From positions 1 to 64,000 of the forward strand of contig JANFAH010000038.1 in assembly GCA_024663395.1 (NCBI GenBank): a stretch of 64,000 bases of DNA, written 5' to 3'. Position 1 is the stretch's first letter. Each line of letters starts with the position of its first letter. The notes below the pieces were generated by a model. It made no database searches, was not told the DNA's origin, and worked only from the letters and a program-made list of their open reading frames with translations. This DNA is from Pisolithus tinctorius (taxonomy: Eukaryota; Basidiomycota; Agaricomycetes; Boletales; Pisolithaceae). The translations under genes and the position numbers were made by a program. Shown one piece after another: positions 32,560 through 42,530 of this stretch.

Positions 32560-34672
32560 AACGCAACTCTTTTTTTTCTCCAGAATTATACACTCCTGCA
32601 GTATGACCAGGCCGGGCATCCCAACTTCCGCCCACTTCTAAGAGTCGTACTTCGACACCCAGAATTCACCCATGAGCAGGCGTTAGAAACACTCGAGCAG
32701 GAATGGGAAAATCAACAGCAGGCTCGGGCAAGGCTTCAACCAGACCCACTCCGGCTAACCTTCAACACAGGCAAAATGGTACCAACAGTACCGCGGATAC
32801 GACCCTCGGAGTACGTGATCATTCGCCTTGAAGCTTTCAAACATGTTTCCTTATGGTTCTTTACACGGGAGGGACTAAAAGGCGCGGCAGGGCTAGTGGA
32901 TGTTGGCGTCAACGGTCACGTGGTTATGCGCGTCTGTACTTATAGGTTTGTTTGCGTTGCTTTGCACCTCAGCCGTTGTGTCTACAACGCTGAGGTGAGT
33001 ACGATAGCCCCTGAGGACCCGTCTACATACTCATTCTCGTAGCGTGTCCGATCAGGTAGAGTTAATCAAAGCCGTTGTGTCTACAACGCTGAGCGTGTCC
33101 GATCAGTTTCTCTACAGTGGACTCGAAACATGACAAGCCCGACAATGATCTCTCCTTCATTGAATTCTTGTTTGCAAAGAACTATTTCCTGGCCCAGCTC
33201 GAATTGACCAAGTGGCCTGCCAAGGTTATAGATGGCTTCCATCGATTCTTTTTCTACATAGAAACACACGAGCTACGACTGGAAGAAGAATGTGGCGAAC
33301 GAGTCTTGTTACACTGCAAGTCGAGCTAGGGCTGACTGGCACAACTGCCCGCCTACGGAGCGTTTCGATATCGCGATCATCAATGACTCGCTGATCAATG
33401 TGATACCAGATAACTGGATTTCAAGGGCAACAGACGAGGAATAGAACGGTGAGTGCCGTTTACATGTATTCCTATCAACGCTTAACATTAACCTGATCAC
33501 ATGTTACTATCGATGTCCTGCGAACGTAATCTTTGCCTAAACCCACTTGTGTGCTTCCATACTCACATAAAGCAAATGAACCACCAGACTCGAAAGGGTC
33601 CCCAGGTCGAACAATACCTCAAGTTTCGGCAGGGGAAGAACCGGCGAACGCTACTCAATCCAGGTGATATGACGCGAGCATGGACGCCCATCTCAAGAAG
33701 CTGGAAGATCTTGCACGTAACCAGACCAAAAAATCTCAGCGGAGAGGTGCATGATTTGGCACAGGTCATCCAGTGCCCCCGACTTTCACCAGTGTGTGCA
33801 GCCCAATCCTAGACTAGTGACACAGCCCGCCTGGGACACCATATCACCGTGGCGAGACACTCCCCACTATGGTCACATACCTAACTCACTAATTAATACT
33901 TTCAACGCACATACCCACCAACTTACGTCCACATTCACTCTCCCGACTCACCCGTTTGTTGCTTAGAACCCTGAATCACATAGTCATTAGAGAAATCACC
34001 AAGTAACGTTATCTGTGACCTGTTTTATGCAATCTACTCAGACGCACCTTAGCCCTCTTTCCATTTTTACCTTTGACCATCATTAACCTGCTGTCTCGTT
34101 CCTGTGTCCACATATACCCTCTTCAATTGATAGTATCAGGCCAATAAGTGTAAAGATTAATCCCTATGTACATAGATGGGGAGCGAAGTACTCCATATGC
34201 TTCCGCTACGGACCTGGTGATTGACTGCAATACTACACATTCCATAGATGGCAATAAAGATGGACCCCTATTCGATCTGCGATCACTCGGCAACATCTAG
34301 GGTAAGTAACGACAGCCGTGTCGAGGAAGGGGTGTGATGGGCCCATACGACGACCCCCACATTCGCGACATACTCCTACCATATGCCCGTGCACATCTCA
34401 CGACCAACTATGTCGAATACACGGAACAGGGAGTGGAGCAGGTATGTGTTATCATCGCTCTATACATAAAAACACCCGCTAATACACTGAGCACGCACGC
34501 ATAGATCCTGCTCGAAACGCTGGCCTCCGTGCCATTGGCAGACGCCACGTCTTTCTTACTCCCAACAGACCCGTTCGAGGCGCTCGCTAAGTACTTGGAC
34601 TCGCTCAGCCTTACACCGTATCAAGAACGATGGTCTGCCCCACAGGGCGCGATCGACCTCATCAGAGACATC
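32560..34672 (+). pseudogene. Duplicated hypothetical gene, copy B, truncated
   Basis: This copy keeps the better reading frame: after a tttctccag acceptor come QAGHPNFRPLL, RVVLRHPEFTHEQALETL, then RLEAFKHVSLWFFTREGLK, a solo LTR, DLSFIEFLFAKNYF, a segment with QVEQYLKFRQGKNRRTLL and DMTRAWTPISRSW, then DDPHIRDILLPYARAHL, and after a probable intron (34,442-34,503) LLETLASVPLADATSFLL. The last exon is cut at 34,672 by CpG-depleted DNA, so the 3' end is missing compared with copy A. The family is not recognised. LTR insertion plus truncation make a functional product unlikely. Confidence 0.5.
32901..33116. mobile_element. 216-bp solo LTR with GTGGA target duplication
   Basis: The segment is absent from copy A at the same point. 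It starts TGTTGGCG, ends TCTACA (TG...CA ends, as in LTRs), and is bounded by GTGGA at 32,896-32,900 and 33,117-33,121. It contains a direct repeat of agccgttgtgtctacaac (32,971 and 33,070), whose core cgttgtgtctacaacg can fold as a hairpin, and of agcgtgtccgatcag (33,041 and 33,092). No internal retroelement genes are present, so it is read as a solo LTR left by recombination. Strand not determined. Confidence 0.8.
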
Positions 34673-36270
34673 ATGTCCAGTAAATTTTGTCTGTAAGATT
34701 TTGTATGGCCTGCCAAAGAAGCACAATGGGCTGGCCATGATAACATACAATATATTTGGCTGTACTACCATTGCTACCCTTATACATGTATGTTACATGA
34801 GTAAGACCTCAAGGACATATATGTGACTGTCAACTGCTGCCAAGGTGGGGATGCATCACAGTAAGTCAGCACTATTCTGGCTATGTGCAAGTCCTGACAA
34901 TTTATTCTGGTAACTGATATTGTCTGACATCATTGTTTAACATGTAAGGTCTGTCCTCAACTAGTGTGTATTGCACTTTGTAGGGAACTTTGTATGGCAT
35001 GCCAAAGAAGTGTAATGGACTGGCCACAGTAACATAGAATATATTTGGTTGTACTACTATTGCTACCCTTATACATGTATGCCACATGAGTAAGACCTCA
35101 AGGACATATATGTGACTGTCAACTGCTGCCAAGGTGGGGATGCATCACAGTAAGTCAGCACTATTCTGGCTATGTGCAAGTCCTGACAATTTATTCTGGT
35201 AACTGATATTGTCTGACATCATTGTTTAACATGTAAGGTCTGTCCTCAATTAGTGTGTATTGTACTTTGTAGGGAACTTTGTATGGCATGCCAAAGAAGT
35301 GCAATGGACTGGCCACAGTAACATAGAATATATTTGGTTGTACTACTATTGCTACCCTTATACATGTATGCCACATGAGTAAGACTTCAAGAACATATAT
35401 GTGACTGTCAACTGCTGCCAAGGTGGGGATGCATCACAGCAAGTCAGCATTGTTCCAACTATGCACAAGTCCTCATAGTTTTCTCTGGCAACTGACATTA
35501 CCTGACATCATTGTTTAACATGTAAGGTCTGTCCTCAATTAGTGTGTATTGTACTTTGTAGACAGGCAGACACTGACTTGCAACATAGACAAAACCATTG
35601 AGGTTCATCCATTTCCACCAAATGTTTGGACACCATGTTGAGTCCCATGTAATATGGCTGTTATCATGTGATTTCTGGACATTAGTAAGTCATGCTGCAT
35701 TCATTAGTATATTTGCTGGGAAGTTGTCAGGAGCTGTCACTTGGTGTTGATATTGTATTAGCAGAAGCCACATGAGTAATGGTATTGCTTTGGCATGCTG
35801 GTATGTAAATAGATATTGTCCACAATGTAGTCCCTGTTACATTACAAGTCTCCAACCTCAGAACTATATTGAGCCCTTCAGCCCAACAGTATCCAGTAGG
35901 CATATCATCCTACCTTGCAAGCAAGTAGCCCTTGATCTGCAATCTAAACAACTACTTATTAGCATTCACCATGTCCTGCCAATTCTGGTTATTCTGCAAA
36001 TCTTGTGGCATGATACAACTACATGCCAATTGTTGTCCCATTGCTATGTAGTTGGTGGATTATCCCACCTTTGAATAAGAGCAACAAACAAACAACATAT
36101 GGAACACTACCACTGTTGTGTAAATTTATTTATAACATCCCACTACATGGGCAGGCAGAGATCATTCAGCAGATGCTGCAATCCTAGGACCATGTGGACA
36201 TAAACATTACTCTTTGGGCTGCATTGGTGCATGCAATGAATATATCTATATATTAGAAGCTGCCATCCCG
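34673..36270. other. CpG-depleted block 3
   Basis: CG dinucleotides disappear at 34,673 and return near 36,270, next to the DUF6698-like gene. The block holds the 289-bp tandem array (separate entry) and, from 35,560 on, sequence without recognisable genes. Its left edge cuts copy B of the duplication. Confidence 0.8.
34690..35560. repeat. 289-bp tandem repeat, three units
   Basis: Units start at about 34,692, 34,981 and 35,270; landmarks gcatgccaaagaag, tatacatgtatg and ggtggggatgcatcacag recur at this spacing. Units two and three are almost identical in their first half, while unit one is more diverged. No CG is present. A 76-codon minus-strand frame is preserved in both junctions but is just the translated repeat. 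Confidence 0.9.
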
Positions 36271-36467
36271 GCAGAAGATAGGGAATGCACTGGAATTACA
36301 ATAATCGAGCTACTTGTAATGAATGGGAATGCGACGTCAGGTAATCAAAATTATTCCACCTCTTTGGCCAAGCGCTGGGCTGCAAGTTGGGACACCGACG
36401 ATTTCTTGACTGCAGCGACAGGCAACGTGATCGGTCGGTTCTTACCAAAAGCCTTGCTAAAAAGACG

Positions 36468-37814
36468 TCAGAGCATAGTGACTTCAATTTGGGACGCATA
36501 CCGATTCCACCATGCAAGCAGCTCGTCCACTCGTTTCTTAGCTGCAGGGCCTGGCAGATCTTCGAAAAAATCCAAAATCGCATTGTAGAATTGTGAATAG
36601 TCAAAGTCGCCGTCCACATTGTGCCAGGTGTTGGCGGAGGAAAGGGCGAAGCGGACCTAAGATGGTAAGGGATTGAGCATACATGACCAGAGCGTAGCAT
36701 ACCTGGACTGCTGTGTATGCAATTGACCGAGGAGTGACTGCCTTCATGCCAAGGATCGAAGCAATGTGATTCTTGGTTGCTGCCTTCTGGTTGGAACTCC
36801 CCCGACGGTGTCCAGGCGTTGCGCGATCCTCGTCAAGGTCCCGGATGGATGAAGGTGATGTGAATATGAACTTGAACGCCTGCAGAAGTCAACGCCACGA
36901 ACGGTAGCTACCCAGAAATCGATTCCACATACCTTAATCAAAAGTGAAGATCGGAAGAGTCCTCGCTCAGCATCTGTTGAGTAAAACTCGAAATTTTCAT
37001 AAAGGAAGAGCGGCCAAGAATATGCTGTGACAAGGTAAGATGGGTTGCGATCCCGAATCCCGTCTTTCATGCTGGTCCGGCATTAGCACACGAAAGAAAT
37101 TGTAGGTGGTTTAAGTACTTACATGGCTAGGTCCCAATCGAACTCTGCTGGGCAGATTAACTTGCCAGTAACATCATGCACGAACCCGCGCTCATCTTTG
37201 GTGGTAGTGCGGAGGGGAGGCTCAATGGGATGGAACAAGTCAGTCAACCAAGACACGATGTCTTGTTTGAGATTAGCCGTGTCATCTCCGCGCGCCCCAT
37301 CAGCTCCTTTTCGAAGCTGCTTGCAAATATCTTCAAGCTCATCAGCAGTGCTGCGCAAAACAATCTTTTTCATCCAAGGAAGAACTGTGATGAGTTCCTC
37401 AAAGGATTTATAGAGACGGTCGTCACTGGTAGCAATTAGCCAGAAACCGATCAACTGTTTGAATTCACATACTCGCAGGTGTTCTCCAAGTCAGACTCAT
37501 TATGGTCATTTTCTTGAAACTCTTGGTGGCGGTCGAATGCTGCGATGAGATCTTCGACATTTTCATAAAGAGTTACCAGGCGTCTTATTGCTCTGCCCCG
37601 ATGAACATACGAGTCCTGTTGCCTATGGTGGATCGGCGAACAAGTAAAAACGTCAAATGGTAAATACACACCTGTGGGATTTTTTCGAGCTTGCTCTCAT
37701 GGTTTCAAGCTCGAGCTCAAGGGCTGCTATCCGCCTCTTCGATCTGCAGTGCGCAACGTGCAGAGCATCTTCGTCACCGGAAGGCTGCCCGTCGTCAGAC
37801 TGTGACTCTGCCAT
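36468..37814 (-). CDS. DUF6698-like hypothetical protein, intact, 6 exons
   Basis: Reconstructed exons 37,814-37,672; 37,622-37,473; 37,425-37,123; 37,071-36,933; 36,879-36,703; 36,656-36,468 give 366 residues with consistent phases and introns of 46-53 nt. The protein starts MAESQSDDGQPSGDEDALH, then a basic helical segment (SKRRIAALELELETMR), RRLVTLYENVEDLI, a hydrophobic IVLRSTADELEDICKQLRKG, the landmark DERGFVHDVTGKLICPAE followed by DWDLA, then WPLFLYEN and GLFRSSLLIKAFKFIF, and near the end VRFALSSANTWHN and ELLAWWNR. From memory this is the basidiomycete DUF6698 family, large and often found near transposons; its function is unknown. The name rests on recall, the gene model on the sequence. 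Confidence 0.88.
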
Positions 37815-38639
37815 GCCTGGAGCTCTGAAGGTGGTAGTGGGCGGCAGCTAGTAGCATGCTTTTGTGGGCAGGTGCACTTAATAGACTCGGCGTGCAATAT
37901 CGTTTACGTGACTACAGAACTTCGGATGACAGGTTGAAATTTCATCTGCGAGACGGTTGAATTACAGCATATGAATTGTTTGAGAACTCAGCATGTACCG
38001 CAGTGCTGTTTCATCCGAGACTGACGGCCCAGGTTGAAATTTCACCTAAGCGATTTCTTGACAGGGCGTGCCTCCTGGAATACGGCAAGAGAATTCCACT
38101 GAGTGTTCGCTATTATGTCATGTTGAGACTCCAAGTGCTTTTTGCCATATGCTAATGAGTTAGGGCACTCAAGGGTAGCTTTGAAACGCTCCCAGAATGG
38201 TCCCAATCAACCAACAGGATTTTTACTCAGCACCAGCATTATTGCTATCTAGCTTGCATGATAAAAATGTACAGTAATCTACGTGGGGTCCATGACGACA
38301 AAAACATACTAGATATGTGCCAGTTGCTTGGAGGGACATCCAGCAAGAGACATAGGCACAAGCCGAAGAAAAACTCCCCAGAGGCTTACCCCCATACACA
38401 AGGTACATAACTACAGCAAAGTGGTCGTCGCCTGTAAGTGCATAGTGGGGTGTGCAGAACGGGAAGAGAGCGACAAAGCAACAAATGAGATATACTGTAT
38501 ATAAACAGGAAGTGCACACGGACCAGCGAGATGCACATGCCACTTGCATGGGGGCGCAGGCAAGGTCTCTCGTGCTTCGCGGTCTTGGGTCGGCGTCATG
38601 TCGGATCTTTTGCCCAAAGGACTCTGCCCGTATCCGAGG
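37815..38639. other. Intergenic spacer
   Basis: No gene recognised. The string ggttgaaatttca occurs twice (about 37,931 and 38,033), a possible remnant of a short repeat. The right end merges with the 3' end of the RPB1 pseudogene. Confidence 0.5.
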
Positions 38640-41600
38640 AATGAGATCTCCTCCGCCATTCGCCATTGACAGCAGGGCGAGAATGCCACTGACTTGCCCT
38701 TGAAGTTACTCTCTGACCATGCGGGGGAGTGCGTGTCATACGGTGTCATTGCCACGCCGCCGTCCATGTTCGTAGCAAGTATATTTTGCACTGGCAAACA
38801 ATGGGATCTTGTAGTGTGTCAATGACCAGTGCAATGCGACATCAAAGGCACTCGTACCCATGGGCGCGAGCTGGCCAAACATTACATTTTCTGTGATGCC
38901 ATGACAATCATCCTTTTCACCAACGACAGCGGCTTCCATCAAAATCTCCACTGTTTCCTCAAACGAGCAAGGCATTGGGACACCAGTTCTAGCTGGAGCT
39001 TCGACTCGATTTCCTCATCCGGGACGGCGAAGAATTCCACGAACTCGGAGTCTTCTTCAATTACAGTGGATGTAGGGTCGGGGTCGTACCAAATCTCGAC
39101 TGCAGCAGTTACAGTCCGAAGCGACCCGGGCAACATCAGACTCCAAGTATACGGAAAGCAGAGGCGTTTTGATACTGGTGGCGACATTGATAATTTCTTT
39201 TGAACCAGGCGCACCGATCGTAACATTCTTGCTGGATACGCAGGCGTAATGGAAGGTGTTAAGCGACATCTGAGTAACTGGTTCACCAATGGATTGGGCG
39301 ACAAGGGTACTGCACATTTCTCCAGGATTGACAAGGGATTGGTTGAACTTCGCCTGGATCCCACCCAACACCCACTCAGACACTTCGCAGCTGAGATGGA
39401 ACTCTTCTAACACGCGGCGAGTAGCGAGTGTGGCTCGTACATGCAAGCGGAAGGTCAGCAAAGCGCTCGCCTGCGCTTCCCTACCGAGTTCATCGTCGTC
39501 CAGCACAGCCAGGAGCCTCTCCGTGAGTTGGTAGACTGCGTCGACAATGTACGCTGGTTCGAGGTCACTAGGCTTGTGGCGGTCAATGTGAAAGATCTGA
39601 ACGGCATTCTAAGTGATACGATGCGGATTGACAGGCATGTGGTGGGGAGTAAGGTTATCTGCACGAAGGAAAATGAACCACCGCAATTCGGGACGATCCT
39701 GTACGGGTCAACTGTATTCTTCGTCAAGCTTCACTTGCAACTCAAGGGAGCCGTCGTCGATACCGATCCGCAGAACCCCAGGAAGCAAGCCACCTCCTTG
39801 TCCGTGACACCAACACGGACTCTGTGCTCGAATCCCCTATCCTGAGCTTGAACGTGCCGATCCTCTGGTGCTCGATGAATGCGCCATCCTTCTCACCCTC
39901 TCCATATATGAGCCAGATGAGGTCGCCCAATGAATTGCACACTGTATGTCATAGCAGACCGTGACGTCCTCTAGCGCCTTGACAAGACATCACACCGTTA
40001 GATGCAGCTTGTCTCCGCCGTTTTGACAGCGGTATCGACGAGACCTTCTTGACCAACCACACCATGGAAAAAGAACTCCTGGGGGGAGGTCAGACCGCAC
40101 AGATATGAACTCCCCTCGCCTCCGGACTAAAGTCATCCTTAGTGAAGTGAGTTAACATCTGATAGCGGAAGCTGAATGGTATACACTTTCCTTCTACACT
40201 CCGCCGCCTGAAATAGGCAGACATCTGCAAGACATTGCTATATGAATCTGTAGATCCCGCACTGACCATCTGCTTGACATTGTCGTCCTCTTTCAAGTGC
40301 TCCTGCGCGTATCAACCAGGCTGGTCACGGCCAAGGCTAAGTTCACGTTCCACTATACTGAAGGATTCTTGGATAATCATGCCGGGCATGACCTTCAAGC
40401 GGTTGCGATATGCGTCATCGATGATCTCCTAGACCCTGTGCTCCTCCGCAATTTTTTCGGTGATGAAGCTCACCACTTTCGGTCCAGAAAAAGTATCTCC
40501 AATGCCGATACTGAAACCATTATGGCAAAGCCCGTAGTTGATGACCCTCTGCATACCAGTGAAGACTTGAAGTGGGGCCGAGACCTTTCTCACAGAAGGC
40601 GACAAGTATGGGACCACCTTGGGTCGCACCGGCCGCCTTTTTGTCAACGATGCCATACAAAATTTCACCGTTGTCGACCATCATGCCATCGTTGAGGATT
40701 GGGTTCAATGTTTTCTAATCCAATGCACGACGAATATTGAATCCGCGCAGAATAGCCGTGCTCAGAATTTATTCACCTATCCAGAGAGGCTTTGGCTTGA
40801 TAACGGCTGGCAGCGGGACATGACCATCCCAATTAGGTACCCAGAGGAGAATGTTTTGAACTTGGTTCCAGTCAGGGAACGTGTCTCGTGGCGTGTACTT
40901 GCGGATACCGCACAGCGTATCTTGCGCGACACCCACAAGGGGTTTGTCAGCTTATGGCGAAATGATCTGACTCAAACAGCATCAGCAACGAAGAATAGAC
41001 AATGGAGGGCGTGCACGAACCTGCAGCGTACCAATGCAATCTGTGATGATTCTGCACGAGTCTCAGACTGTGGTATACTGAACAATGATTATGAATACAC
41101 GCAACTGGTAACTAACAACCTTGGACTTACTGCATGTTCATCTCGTCACCGCCGAAATCAGCATTATAAGGGGACCTCACGGAGGGGTTCAGGTGGGAGG
41201 CTAGAAAAGTTGTCAGCATAAGGAACTCTGAGACATCTAAGAGCTTACTCGAGTAGGGCATCAGCTTCACCCGGTGACTCATATTTAAGGATATAGCCAA
41301 CCCCCTGTCCTTCAAAAGTCGCCCTACTATCCAACTGTATTGGAGAAACGCATCGACACTTGCAGTGCCGCAAGTCGATACGCTCTCCGGTATCCCTGAC
41401 ATCGTATCTTGCTCCTGGATAAGTCGAGAGCCCATTCCAAACGAGTTCTTGCAGGTAAGCAATGTTGTACGGTGTCACTACACAGAGACGTTAGCGACAA
41501 CCCCACCACCATCTGTCGATACGTGCCTCGTTCAGGGTACGTAGGACTCATGCCTATACTTATGGAAACACCAGCTTCGTCCAGTTCCAAGTTTGGGTCA

Positions 41601-42141
41601 CCTGTGATGACCGTGCGGGTGGAGAAGTCCCCACGTTCACCCATCAGGTTACCACGTAGACATCCTTCTTTGCCCTTTAGCCATACCCGGACGGCTTTCA
41701 CAGGTCGGCCTGAGTTCTGGAGGGCTTGAGGGGTACCAGCAATATCATTATCCATGTAGGTTGAAACTACCAGGAGGGATGAGTGGATAGGGAAAGAATA
41801 CAATGCGATACTTGCCTGCAACAGCTGTTCAAACTCTGTTACGACGGGAGCAGGTGCACCTTCCTACTCACACCGTCGAACGCTGGCAGAGGCCATAGTG
41901 ATGTCACCCAACTTGTATGTCAGATCATCTTCACTCGTCATGACACCGCCGTCAACAGCTCTACTCGGGCGGACAGGTGGAGGCAGTACTGGCAATATGG
42001 TGATGGTCATCCACTCCGGTCTTGCATACTCGTCTGAGAGACTTGAAGTAACTAGAAACCAGAATTTGTTATTTTCTTGAATGTCGTGTACACCTCCAAC
42101 AGCGTGCACAGGCGTTTGTCAGGTTGCAACGACTTGATGTC
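38640..42141 (-). pseudogene. RPB1: RNA polymerase II largest subunit (RPB1), unprocessed pseudogene
   Basis: Collinear fragments cover most of RPB1 in several frames: SLQPDKRL and EVYTTFKK (42,130-42,070), LSDEYARPEW (about 42,035), [20 protein letters not shown] with GDPNLELDE (41,660-41,570), [11 protein letters not shown] and [19 protein letters not shown] (41,478-41,370), [12 protein letters not shown] (about 41,150), ILNDGMMVDNGEI (40,695), [12 protein letters not shown] (40,120), RNSLGDLI-like CNSLGDLIWLIYGE (39,940), [20 protein letters not shown] with MSLNTFHYA (39,330-39,240), [13 protein letters not shown] (38,965) and the linker [21 protein letters not shown] (38,740-38,640). No heptad CTD follows. 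The invariant DFDGD metal-binding motif reads DFGGD. An intron survives near 41,535-41,485 (gcacgt...gtgtag), and an acceptor-like ttgtag precedes the 5' end at 42,142, so the copy arose by DNA duplication, not retrotransposition. The N-terminal zinc clamp is absent. Confidence 0.92.
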
Positions 42142-42530
42142 CTACAAAGCGTTAATATCTTGATGCCCTTCGTCGGTTCTGAGTACCGCGAGATGCGAAG
42201 GACGGTCGCAAGCAGTTCGGAGAGGGACTACTCGTGTGAGGTAGAGATATGTTTGCTGGCGCCATGACCGGGTTCTGAGGAGATGTAGCGGGAGTGTCGA
42301 TAACGCGTTACTCTCATATTAGACACATGCCGGCGGGCTACGTGACTAATTTTCCCACTCGACCCATGAAACGGGATCACGCGGATAGCGAGGCAATATG
42401 ATAGAACAGACGGCAGAGCACAATTACAAGACAGACCAAGCAGCAGCCAGGAAATAAAGAACTTGAAACTGCCAGTGCGCCGTAGTAACTACTACTTCGA
42501 AGTTAGTACTAGTGTTGATAGGGTGAATTT
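42142..42530. other. Spacer between RPB1 pseudogene and transposase gene
   Basis: No gene or terminal inverted repeat recognised. If the transposase gene belongs to an element with ends, one end should lie here or a little farther left. Confidence 0.4.

Larger units (their letters stand above)
32472..34672 (+). repeat. Segmental duplication, copy B
   Basis: Matches 6,983-8,947 with scattered substitutions and small indels, apart from a 216 bp insertion at 32,901-33,116. Homology ends abruptly at cgacctcatcagaga, where CpG-depleted DNA begins. Confidence 0.9.

Noticed and set aside
34902..35421. Two identical 76-codon minus-strand frames
   Set aside because: They are the translated 289-bp tandem repeat with no start context or domain; treated as repeat, not gene.
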